This document shows positions 53,631-64,000 of a stretch of DNA of 64,000 bases, in pieces; the first letter of the stretch is position 1; every line of letters begins with the position of its first letter. Source of the stretch: Paludibacter sp. (GTDB lineage Bacteria; Bacteroidota; Bacteroidia; Bacteroidales; Paludibacteraceae); the NCBI GenBank assembly GCA_019163375.1, contig JAFLKK010000009.1, positions 186,001-250,000 of the forward strand. The letters run 5' to 3'. The notes under the pieces are model-generated. The model had not been told where the DNA came from. It worked only from the letters and a program-made list of their open reading frames with translations, and did not search any database. The position numbers and the translations under genes were made by a program.

Positions 53631-54614
53631 ATGGAAGAGTTATATAATAAAACAAAAGAAGAACTTATAGAAGAACTCAACAAACTAAAGAGTGAAAATA
53701 TATTAGTGCGTGAGTGTGAAGTATTATATAAAGAGATTTTAGATAGCTCTCTTGTAGCGTGTTATAAGCGAAATATTAGAGATAATACCTACGAGTATTT
53801 AAGTCCTGTTTTTACACAAATTACAGGTTATCGGCCTGAGGAAATGAAGTCGATGCCAATAGAATCAGTTATAGAACTAATACACCCAGATGATTTGTCT
53901 GATGTAATAAAAATAGTGAATGATATTCAGGAAGTTTCGGAACCCTTTTCGTATAAAATTGAGTATCGGTTTAAGCATAAAGAAAATGGTGAGTACTATT
54001 GGTTATGCGATAAGTTTACAGTGACTATGAGCTCGGATGGATTTCCGGAGGGTTTAATTGGTAGCATTACCGAAATTACCGAACGGAAGATATTTCAGAA
54101 TAAATTGCAAGAAAGTAATACAAGGTTAAAGAATATTTTTAATAGCCTTCAAGATGCCTATTTTGAAACCGATTTGAATGGGATATTCACTGTTATTAGT
54201 CCCTCTGCTACAATTCTATATGGATATTCAGATATAAAAGAATTAATAGGGATGGAGGCTGTCAGACTTTATGTGAATCCAGCTGATAGGGCTGAACTAA
54301 TGTCGCTTCTCTCTAAAAATGGCAGTGTGATGGATTTTATATTTATGGCACTTCGGAAAGATAATTCTACGTTTTGGGCCTCTATAAATGCTCAATTTAA
54401 ATATGATGACAGAGGAGTTTTTTCTGGCTTGATTGGTGTAGTTCGCGATATTACAGAGCGTAAGAACCGGGAAAATGAACTTCAAAAGAAAATTAAAAAC
54501 TTGGAGTGGCATTATGAAGTAGCTGTACAACGAGAGTTGAAAATGGTGAAACTAAAGGAAGAAATAAATGGATTGTTAGAAAAGTTCGGTTTTGACAAGA
54601 GATATTTAATTTAA
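53631..54614 (+). CDS. Orphan tandem-PAS protein without output domain
   Basis: 327 residues, cytosolic. A short N-terminal coiled coil (residues 1-30) is followed by two PAS/PAC modules, at about 30-152 (ACYKRNIRDNTYEYLSPVFTQITGY, ending IGSITEITERK) and about 160-282 (AYFETDLNGIFTVISPSATILYGY, ending GVVRDITERK). A C-terminal helix ends in ELKMVKLKEEINGLLEKFG. There is no kinase, GGDEF, phosphatase or DNA-binding domain, so it must act by binding a partner, perhaps as a redox or ligand sensor feeding another kinase. The final helix resembles linkers that usually precede a histidine kinase core, so it may be a truncated kinase. It lies 65 bp after and 27 bp before glycan enzyme genes on the same strand, an unusual setting. 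Confidence 0.75.
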   Translation: MEELYNKTKEELIEELNKLKSENILVRECEVLYKEILDSSLVACYKRNIRDNTYEYLSPVFTQITGYRPEEMKSMPIESVIELIHPDDLSDVIKIVNDIQEVSEPFSYKIEYRFKHKENGEYYWLCDKFTVTMSSDGFPEGLIGSITEITERKIFQNKLQESNTRLKNIFNSLQDAYFETDLNGIFTVISPSATILYGYSDIKELIGMEAVRLYVNPADRAELMSLLSKNGSVMDFIFMALRKDNSTFWASINAQFKYDDRGVFSGLIGVVRDITERKNRENELQKKIKNLEWHYEVAVQRELKMVKLKEEINGLLEKFGFDKRYLI

Positions 54615-54641
54615 AATAGGTTTATAAATTATTGTTGTAGC

Positions 54642-56075
54642 ATGAAGAAATGTATTTTGTTTGAGAGAAGATTTCTTTTCCTGTATGTTTTTATATTTTC
54701 ATCACTTATATTAGGTGCAAAAATTAAAGTAGTTTCTCTTTTGGGTGATAACATGGTGTTGCAGCGCAATAGTGAAATAAAAATTTGGGGAAAAGCCGTA
54801 CCAAATCAGAAACTTAATCTGAAAATTGGCTGGATTAAGGAGAAAATCTGTATTGCTGCCAACGGTAAAGGCGACTGGTTGATAAAGGTAAAAACCACCG
54901 AAGCAGGTGGCCCATATACTGTAAGCATCACTTCTGGCAAGGAGAAGGTTTTGCTTCAGAATATCCTGTTGGGCGAAGTGTGGCTGTGCTCCGGTCAGTC
55001 GAACATGGAAATGCCTATTGCCGGTTTTGGTGATTCGCCTATCAACGGTTCGACAGATGCTTTGATGAGCGCAGCCAATAGCAACATCCGGTTGTTTACG
55101 GTAGCTAAGGCCTCGATGGCAGAACCACAAGATACATGCAATGGAAGTTGGTTGGTTGCCTCGGCCGAATCGGTTTCAAAATTCAGTGCCGTGGGGTATT
55201 ATTATGCTCGCCTATTACAACAAAGCCTAAATGTACCAGTGGGTATGATATGCTCTAGTTGGGGTGGATCGCGCATCGAAGCCTGGATGAAAAATGACGT
55301 TATTACCGGTTTTGCCGATGCCTACAAACAAACCACGCAGGAAAAAACGCTAGGTCATCATCGTGCTTCCAGACTCTACAACGGTATGATAGCGCCACTT
55401 GTCAATTACAATATCAAAGGGGCTTTGTGGTATCAGGGCGAATCGAATATTGGTAATTATCAGGATTATGCGGCACTGCAAGCAGCCATGATAAAAAGCT
55501 GGAGAACTGATTTTGGTGTGGGTGAATTTCCATTTTATTTTGTGCAGATTGCACCTTATTGGTATAATAACTCTTTAGCTACTAATTCCTCTTTACAACG
55601 CGAAGCTCAATTCAATGCAATGACTTTAACACCTAACTCAGGTATGGTAACTACCGTGGATATTGGTGAAGAAAAAAACATTCATCCGGCCGAAAAGGCT
55701 ACCATTTCCAAACGGTTGGCTTTATGGGCTTTGTCCGAAACCTACAACGTGAAAGGATTGCCTTACAAATCGCCGGTTTACAAATCGATGCAAGTGAAAG
55801 ATAGTGTGGCAGTACTCACCTTTGATAATGTGGTGAATGGCCTCACAACCTTTGCTAAAGAAGTGGAAAGCTTTGAAGTTGCGGGACAGGACAGCGTATT
55901 TTATCCGGCTAAACTGACCATTTCCAAAAAGCAAGCCAACGTATATTCGCCCAAAGTGAAAGTGCCTGTAGCTGTACGGTATGGTTTCCGAAATTATGTT
56001 CCAACAAGCGTATTCTTGTATAACACAGCTGGTTTACCTGTTGTTCCGTTCAGGACGGATAACTGGAAAAAATAA
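54642..56075 (+). CDS. Sialate O-acetylesterase-type (SASA) carbohydrate esterase
   Basis: 477 residues with a signal peptide ending near LILGAK (residue 26). Residues 26-105 are the N-terminal beta-domain (LLGDNMVLQRNSEIKIWGKA, SGKEKVLLQNILLGEVW). The SGNH esterase then begins with CSGQSNMEMP, nucleophile S120. GALWYQGESN and, further on, EEKNIHPAEK with the DxxH-like His complete the active site region. A split beta-domain closes the protein. Family members remove acetyl groups from sialic acids or plant polysaccharides; in a plant-glycan locus the latter is likely (for example acetylated galactose or xylose). It follows the PAS gene by 27 bp and precedes GH127 by 120 bp. Confidence 0.85.
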   Translation: MKKCILFERRFLFLYVFIFSSLILGAKIKVVSLLGDNMVLQRNSEIKIWGKAVPNQKLNLKIGWIKEKICIAANGKGDWLIKVKTTEAGGPYTVSITSGKEKVLLQNILLGEVWLCSGQSNMEMPIAGFGDSPINGSTDALMSAANSNIRLFTVAKASMAEPQDTCNGSWLVASAESVSKFSAVGYYYARLLQQSLNVPVGMICSSWGGSRIEAWMKNDVITGFADAYKQTTQEKTLGHHRASRLYNGMIAPLVNYNIKGALWYQGESNIGNYQDYAALQAAMIKSWRTDFGVGEFPFYFVQIAPYWYNNSLATNSSLQREAQFNAMTLTPNSGMVTTVDIGEEKNIHPAEKATISKRLALWALSETYNVKGLPYKSPVYKSMQVKDSVAVLTFDNVVNGLTTFAKEVESFEVAGQDSVFYPAKLTISKKQANVYSPKVKVPVAVRYGFRNYVPTSVFLYNTAGLPVVPFRTDNWKK

Positions 56076-56195
56076 TTTGTATTTACGTTTCGAGGTTCTG
56101 TTATCATTTTATGCACTGATTGTTATGATTCCGACTATCTTAGAAAGTTGTATATTGTGTATTTTTGAACAAAGTTTTTAAAATCAAATCTACGA

Positions 56196-58058
56196 ATGAA
56201 ATTATCACGTTTATTACTTATTGCCGTATGTTGCACGTTGGTTTTTGGTACTGATGCCCAAAACCTTTCAGGAAGTAATTCTTCATCAAAATATCACACT
56301 GTTAATGCTTTTTCGGCTACCGATGTAAAACTAAAGCAATCGTGGTTAAGTGAACGTGAAAACCGCAATAAAATTTATCTCTATAGCCTTGATCCGGAAA
56401 GGCTTTTGCATAACTTTAGGGTAAATGCTGGCATTCCTTCCACCGCCAAACCGCTTGATGGTTGGGAGCATCCGAGTGTCGGACTTCGCGGTCATTTCGT
56501 TGGTCATTTCCTCTCGGCTTGTGCTTCGCAAATAAAAAATGATGGTGACACGCTGCTTGCCAACCGTATTAACTACATGGTGAATGCATTGGCGGAATGC
56601 CAGCAGAAAATGGGTGGCAAGTACCTGAGTGCATTTCCAGAAAATGATTTTTCCACACTCGAAAAACAATATACTGGTGTTTGGGCACCCTATTATACCT
56701 ATCATAAAGTGATGCAGGGTTTGCTGGATGTTTATATCCTTACGGGTAATCCAAAAGCATACCAAATCGTACTGAATATGGCAGATTATGTTCAAACCCG
56801 AATGGATAAACTTTCGGCCGAAACGATTGAAAAGATGCTCTACACGCCTGCTGCAAATCCATCCAACGAAGCCGGAGCTATGAACGAAGTGTTGCATAAC
56901 TTGTATGCCGTTTCGCACAATCCAAAGCATTTGAAATTAGCCGAAATTTTCGATCGTAAATGGTTTAGTCAGCCGCTCACCAATGGAATAGATATACTTT
57001 CGGGATTGCATGCGAACACACATTTGGTGTTGGTAAACGGATTTGCCAAACGCTACGAGAATACCCATGAAACCAGTTATCGCGATGCAGCTGTGAATTT
57101 CTGGGATATGCTGGAGCAGCATCATTGCTATGTGAATGGTTCGAGCAGCGGGCCGCGGCCCATTCCAACCACCCCAACGGCAATGAAGGCTGAACACTGG
57201 GGCAGGTCTGATGGTTTGAGCACTACGCTGACTGACGAAATTTCTGAATCGTGCGTGACACACAATACCCAAAAGCTTACATCGACACTATTCCGCTGGA
57301 CAGCTAATCCAAGCTATGCGGATGTGTATATGAATACGTTTTACAACGGTGTTTTACCTACTCAAAATAGTGAAAATGGTGCTGTCGTCTATCATTTGCC
57401 CTTGAGTTCGCCACGTCAGAAAAAGTTTCTGACAGAGACCGATTTTCGCTGTTGCAACGGAACCGGAATTGAGGCATTTACGCATTTGAATGCCAATATA
57501 TATTTTCATGATGAGGATAATCTTTGGGTAAATATGTTTATTCCAACCGAATTGAACTGGAACGCAAAAAAACTGAAAATAGAACAAATTACCAATTTTC
57601 CACAAGAACCAAAAACTACATTGATAGTGCGTTGCGGGCAACCAACTAGTATGGGATTGAAGCTGTTTATTCCTTCGTGGGCCGATAATTCTACCAAAGT
57701 GCTGTTGAATGGTAAACCACTAAGTGTATCGCCAAAACCAAATTCATTTCTCACCATAAATCATATCTGGAATAATAACGACAAAGTGGAAATCATTTTT
57801 AATTTTAGTTTCAGAGTTGCTCCCATGAATGATAATAAAAACGTGATTGCTTTGTATTATGGACCGGTATTACTGGCTTTTGAAACAAATGACGAGTTAA
57901 TTCTGAAAGGTACTGCCAAAGAAATTGCACAGTCAATGCAGAAATCTGGTTCTGACTTTACACTTCTCAATAATGGGAAAAATTACAAACTGAAATCTTT
58001 TTACAGCGTGAATTCCGGCTCTTATGGCGTTTATGCGACTATCCGAAACGAATATTAA
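56196..58058 (+). CDS. GH127 family beta-L-arabinofuranosidase
   Basis: 620 residues with a signal peptide cut near TDAQ (residue 22). The (alpha/alpha)6 barrel contains WEHPSVGLRGHFVGHFLSACA, PYYTYHKVMQGLLD, NEAGAMNEVLHNLY and SESCVTHNTQK (E351, C353). CCNGTGIEA (C419, C420) then supplies the nucleophilic cysteine and zinc ligands known from bifidobacterial HypBA1 (Glu, Cys, Cys-Cys). Two C-terminal beta-sandwich domains follow, but it lacks the extra C-terminal tail found in longer GH127 proteins; a lone copy of such a tail is present as debris at 13579. The enzyme would release beta-L-arabinofuranose. It sits 23 bp before the LacZ-type GH2 gene, so the pair is co-transcribed. Confidence 0.9.
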   Translation: MKLSRLLLIAVCCTLVFGTDAQNLSGSNSSSKYHTVNAFSATDVKLKQSWLSERENRNKIYLYSLDPERLLHNFRVNAGIPSTAKPLDGWEHPSVGLRGHFVGHFLSACASQIKNDGDTLLANRINYMVNALAECQQKMGGKYLSAFPENDFSTLEKQYTGVWAPYYTYHKVMQGLLDVYILTGNPKAYQIVLNMADYVQTRMDKLSAETIEKMLYTPAANPSNEAGAMNEVLHNLYAVSHNPKHLKLAEIFDRKWFSQPLTNGIDILSGLHANTHLVLVNGFAKRYENTHETSYRDAAVNFWDMLEQHHCYVNGSSSGPRPIPTTPTAMKAEHWGRSDGLSTTLTDEISESCVTHNTQKLTSTLFRWTANPSYADVYMNTFYNGVLPTQNSENGAVVYHLPLSSPRQKKFLTETDFRCCNGTGIEAFTHLNANIYFHDEDNLWVNMFIPTELNWNAKKLKIEQITNFPQEPKTTLIVRCGQPTSMGLKLFIPSWADNSTKVLLNGKPLSVSPKPNSFLTINHIWNNNDKVEIIFNFSFRVAPMNDNKNVIALYYGPVLLAFETNDELILKGTAKEIAQSMQKSGSDFTLLNNGKNYKLKSFYSVNSGSYGVYATIRNEY

Positions 58059-58063
58059 AATAA

Positions 58064-61180
<3,117 letters not shown>

Positions 61181-61182
61181 AG

Positions 61183-61202
61183 ACCCCTACCCTTTTAGGG
61201 GT
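61183..61202 (+). terminator. Hairpin after the LacZ-type gene, possible attenuator
   Basis: ACCCCTA at 61183-61189 pairs with TAGGGGT at 61196-61202, with a six-base loop. A run of GT-rich rather than T-rich sequence follows, so it is a weak terminator or a processing signal between the two genes. A related C-rich stretch follows the esterase-GH43 gene at 21312-21330. Confidence 0.4.
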
Positions 61203-61223
61203 TGGGGTGATATTATTATTATC

Positions 61224-62873
61224 ATGAAAAAAAACACAGCAGTATTCTTAAGTTTTTTGCTTTTTGCAACTTTTGCATTGGCTCAATCCAAACCACTTCC
61301 GTATATCATGGATATGGTTCACAACAATCCGGGTGATGCACTATATGTAAGTAAGTTCAACGACCCCGATGTTTTGAAAAGTATGGGATATAATTCCAAG
61401 TCCTACTTTTTGTTCGATTCGCCCATGTTGGCCATAAACTGGGATGGACTTGACCCGAATATTCTTCCAAATGGCTCTGCCGACCGTGCATGGGTTGAGA
61501 AAAAGGCACATCGCCTGGATAGCTTATATACAAACTGCAAAAAACATGGCATTGATGTTTATGCCATGAGCGACCTTGTTTTGTTTCCTAAACGGCTGAT
61601 TGAGAAATATGGAATTGAGAAAACTTTCGGCAATCCGTTGGATACACTGACCGAAAGACTACTTCGTTTCCAGATTCATCAAATGTTTGTGCAGTTTCCT
61701 CAAATGGACGGTATTGTGGTGCGTATTGGCGAAACTTACCTGGAAGATGCTCCTTATCATAAAGGAAATATTCAGGATAAATATAATGCCGATAAATGTA
61801 TTATTCCATTGATGAACATTTTGCGCGACGAAATTTGTGTGAAACTTAATAAAAAGCTGATATTCCGAACCTGGTGGGTTTTTGATACTGATATCAAGAA
61901 ATACGAATACATAACTAACACTATAGAACCACATAAAAACCTTGTAATAAGTATTAAACATTGTGAGGATGATTTCCATCGAGGAGATGCTTTCAGTAAA
62001 GTATTAGGTTTAGGGCGTCATCAGCAATTGGTAGAAGTGCAGTGTGCCCGTGAGTACGAAGGCAAAGGAGCTTTTCCTAATTATGTGGCGCATGGTGTGA
62101 TTGATGGTTTTGAGGAGCACCAATACCGCAAAGATGCCGGAAAAATATGGAATATGAAAGAACTGTATGCAACCGGAAAAATGGTGGGAATGTGGACCTG
62201 GAGCCGTGGAGGCGGATGGGAAGGACCTTATCCCAAGAGTGAATTGTGGTGTGAACTAAATGCCTGGGTAATGGCTCAATGGGCTAATCATCCTACGGAA
62301 TCCGAAGAATCCATATTTAATCGTTATGCCCGCAATGTGTTGAAATTGAGTAAAAATGATGCAGCGAAATTCCGAAAAATAGCGTTGCTTTCCGAAAAAG
62401 CCACACTGCGTGGAATGCGAAGTGCTGCTTATCCATCTGATGTTTTTGCCATGTGGGTACGCGACGAGTACATAACTTTCCCTGCTTTGCCTAAGGATGC
62501 TAAAAAGGCTACAATTATTGTTGCCGAAAAAGTAGAAGCCGAAAAAATGTGGGATGAAATTGTAGATTTATCAAAGCAAATTAAGTTTAAAGATAAAACT
62601 ACAGGTCGTGTGGTGCTTGTTACGTGTGAATATGGCCGACAAATGTTCCGTATTTTTAATGCACTTTTCCAACTTTCGTCCATCGATGCAGGATATTCTT
62701 CTGCCGAAAATATCACAAAATATATCGGACATTACGATGAAGCCTGGAAAACATTGGAAACTTTGAAAATTCAATATCCCAATGAGTGCCCATCATTATT
62801 TTCGAAGACTACGATTCGAAGAACATGGCCTACTGTTGCCGATGACAAAGTAAATCAAATGAGAAAGAAATAG
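61224..62873 (+). CDS. Uncharacterised exported protein, possible new glycoside hydrolase family (copy B)
   Basis: 549 residues with a signal peptide cut near LAQS (residue 21). It is a paralogue of 14866-16647: PYIMDMVHNNPGD, RIGETYLEDAPYH (E170), EICVKLNKKLIFRTW, EPHKNLVISIK, QQLVEVQCARE (E271) and MWTWSRGGGWEGPY are shared, while the loop after about residue 135 and the C-terminal helical part differ in length. These conserved acids within a predicted TIM barrel look like a hydrolase active site. I know of no assigned reaction. The copy lies behind a LacZ-type GH2 gene and before a cstA-type gene. Two diverged copies at opposite ends of one glycan locus suggest that both matter for the same polymer, possibly acting on two linkages of a uronic acid. 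It is the last enzyme gene of the run. Confidence 0.6.
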   Translation: MKKNTAVFLSFLLFATFALAQSKPLPYIMDMVHNNPGDALYVSKFNDPDVLKSMGYNSKSYFLFDSPMLAINWDGLDPNILPNGSADRAWVEKKAHRLDSLYTNCKKHGIDVYAMSDLVLFPKRLIEKYGIEKTFGNPLDTLTERLLRFQIHQMFVQFPQMDGIVVRIGETYLEDAPYHKGNIQDKYNADKCIIPLMNILRDEICVKLNKKLIFRTWWVFDTDIKKYEYITNTIEPHKNLVISIKHCEDDFHRGDAFSKVLGLGRHQQLVEVQCAREYEGKGAFPNYVAHGVIDGFEEHQYRKDAGKIWNMKELYATGKMVGMWTWSRGGGWEGPYPKSELWCELNAWVMAQWANHPTESEESIFNRYARNVLKLSKNDAAKFRKIALLSEKATLRGMRSAAYPSDVFAMWVRDEYITFPALPKDAKKATIIVAEKVEAEKMWDEIVDLSKQIKFKDKTTGRVVLVTCEYGRQMFRIFNALFQLSSIDAGYSSAENITKYIGHYDEAWKTLETLKIQYPNECPSLFSKTTIRRTWPTVADDKVNQMRKK

Positions 62874-62983
62874 TTTAATTTTATATGTTAAGAATTTTTA
62901 TGCTAAAGAATGATTCCGAATTAATAAAAATCATGTAATAATAAAACAGCAATAATTAATAGTAATTTTATAATTGTAATTTT

Positions 62984-64000
62984 ATGAATGCAATGCCTTT
63001 AGTGATAGGTGCTATTCTCTTTTTAGTAATTGCCTATCGATTGTATATTAGTTTTGTTGTAGCTAAACTAGCTACAATTAATGATTTGCGTGCCACGCCA
63101 TCAGGACGGCTTTACGATGGGCAAAATTATGTTCCAATGAGCAAATGGGTGCTTTTTGGTCATCATTTTGCAGCTATTGCTGGTGCGGGACCTCTTGTAG
63201 GCCCAGTTTTGGCAGCCCAATTTGGCTATTTCCCCGGATTTATATGGATGCTTGTTGGGTCGGTTTTTGCCGGAGCTGTACATGATTTCATTATTTTGTA
63301 TGCTTCTACTCGCTCCGACGGAAAATCACTGGCCGAAATTGCACGTGTAGAAATTAACAAAGTCAGTGGTTTTACTGCTTCTATTGCCATTTTGCTGATT
63401 TTGATTATTGCCATGGCCGGACTTGGATTAGTGGTTATCAATGCATTATCCGAAAGCTCTTGGGGTACATTTACCATTGCTTCTACTATTCCTATTGCTT
63501 TGTTTATGGGTGTTTGGATGTTTAAATTCCGAAAAGGAAAAACCGTGGAAGCTACCATTATTGGTGTTACACTACTCACTTTGGCTGTGATTTTTGGTCG
63601 TTATATTCCCGATTCTCCATTCGCATCATGGTTTACTTATGACCATAAAACACTTACAATTTTGTTGGTTTGCTACGGATTTGCCGCTTCTGTTTTGCCT
63701 GTTTGGTTGCTTCTTTCACCTCGCGATTATCTGAGTTCTATTATGAAAATTGCTGTAATTGGGATGCTTGCCGTGGGTGTAATTATTGTGGCACCAACTA
63801 TGCACATGCCTGCATTTACTGAGTTTATTCACGGTGGTGGTCCTATTATTCCTGGTACATTATTTCCATACTTATTTATCACCATTGCTTGTGGTGCAAT
63901 ATCAGGTTTTCATGCATTAGTAAGTTCGGGTACCACGCCAAAAATGATAATGAAAGAGTCGCATATCAAAAGTATTGCTGCCGGATCTATGTTGGTGGAA
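62984..64000 (+). CDS. CstA-family transporter (carbon starvation/peptide-pyruvate), 3' end outside window
   Basis: 339 codons are visible without a stop. The sequence is strongly hydrophobic with many membrane helices and carries CstA signatures: [22 protein letters not shown], then [29 protein letters not shown], and later [13 protein letters not shown]. These match the N-terminal half of CstA. Family members import peptides or pyruvate under carbon limitation. The ATG at 62984 ([12 protein letters not shown]) is chosen because it precedes the first helix directly. The 110-bp gap upstream separates it from the glycan genes, and it is probably not part of their function. Confidence 0.85.
   Translation, partial: MNAMPLVIGAILFLVIAYRLYISFVVAKLATINDLRATPSGRLYDGQNYVPMSKWVLFGHHFAAIAGAGPLVGPVLAAQFGYFPGFIWMLVGSVFAGAVHDFIILYASTRSDGKSLAEIARVEINKVSGFTASIAILLILIIAMAGLGLVVINALSESSWGTFTIASTIPIALFMGVWMFKFRKGKTVEATIIGVTLLTLAVIFGRYIPDSPFASWFTYDHKTLTILLVCYGFAASVLPVWLLLSPRDYLSSIMKIAVIGMLAVGVIIVAPTMHMPAFTEFIHGGGPIIPGTLFPYLFITIACGAISGFHALVSSGTTPKMIMKESHIKSIAAGSMLVE

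Overview
The window is a carbohydrate-degradation region of a Bacteroidota chromosome, most likely a member of the Bacteroidales outside Bacteroides proper. The evidence is a low-GC genome, a SusC/SusD pair with lipoprotein partners, AT-rich starts with little Shine-Dalgarno signal, TAnnTTTG-type -7 elements, and two proteins with C-terminal tails that look like type IX secretion (T9SS) sorting domains. Bacteroides lacks T9SS; Paludibacter-like lineages have it. No rRNA, tRNA or CRISPR was seen.

Layout. (1) 1-27.4 kb, plus strand: a long run of exported glycan enzymes. It holds GH29 alpha-L-fucosidases, two GH43 enzymes, an FAD-dependent oxidoreductase beside a protein with a flavinylation-like motif, a GH2-type enzyme, a GH31, an esterase-GH43 fusion, a GH95 and an uncharacterised exported protein. 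In the middle sit two cytosolic uronate genes, an SDR fructuronate-reductase-like enzyme and mannonate dehydratase (uxuA). This part is visibly decaying: a GH78 rhamnosidase pseudogene is joined to the tail of a GH127-type gene, one GH29 carries two in-frame stops, a GH95 is cut to its first 118 codons, and it abuts an antisense scrap of a hybrid two-component sensor. (2) 27.7-34.5 kb: a different block with a PepSY-like lipoprotein, a T9SS-tailed esterase, a LytS/LytR pair and a T9SS-tailed GH74-like xyloglucanase. (3) 34.8-36.1 kb: an IS4-family element whose transposase has three in-frame TAG codons. (4) 36.35-43.65 kb: susC, susD and two surface lipoprotein genes, closed by a clear terminator. 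(5) 44.05-45.34 kb: a minus-strand membrane protein of unknown role. (6) 45.5-62.9 kb, plus strand: a second enzyme run with an unknown propeller-like protein, a GH95, a divergent GH95-like protein, an orphan PAS protein, a sialate O-acetylesterase-type enzyme, GH127, a LacZ-type GH2 and a second copy of the uncharacterised exported family. (7) From 62.98 kb: the start of a cstA-type transporter gene, cut by the window end.

How it fits together (inference). The SusCD complex would import oligosaccharides. Esterases would remove acetyl groups. GH29 and GH95 would remove fucose, GH127 and GH43 arabinose or xylose, GH31 alpha-xylose or alpha-glucose, and GH2 galactose. The uxuA/SDR pair would channel released uronic acid to 2-keto-3-deoxygluconate. 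A fucosylated, acetylated, uronate-bearing plant or algal heteroglycan, such as a xyloglucan- or arabinogalactan-like polymer, would fit. The exact substrate cannot be read from sequence.

Most promising for new biology: the two-copy exported family (14866-16647 and 61224-62873), which has conserved acidic motifs and no assigned activity; the FAD oxidoreductase/flavinylation-motif pair; the propeller-like protein at 45540; the catalytic-site variant of GH95 at 51280; and a pair of 21-bp-spaced direct repeats upstream of lytS.
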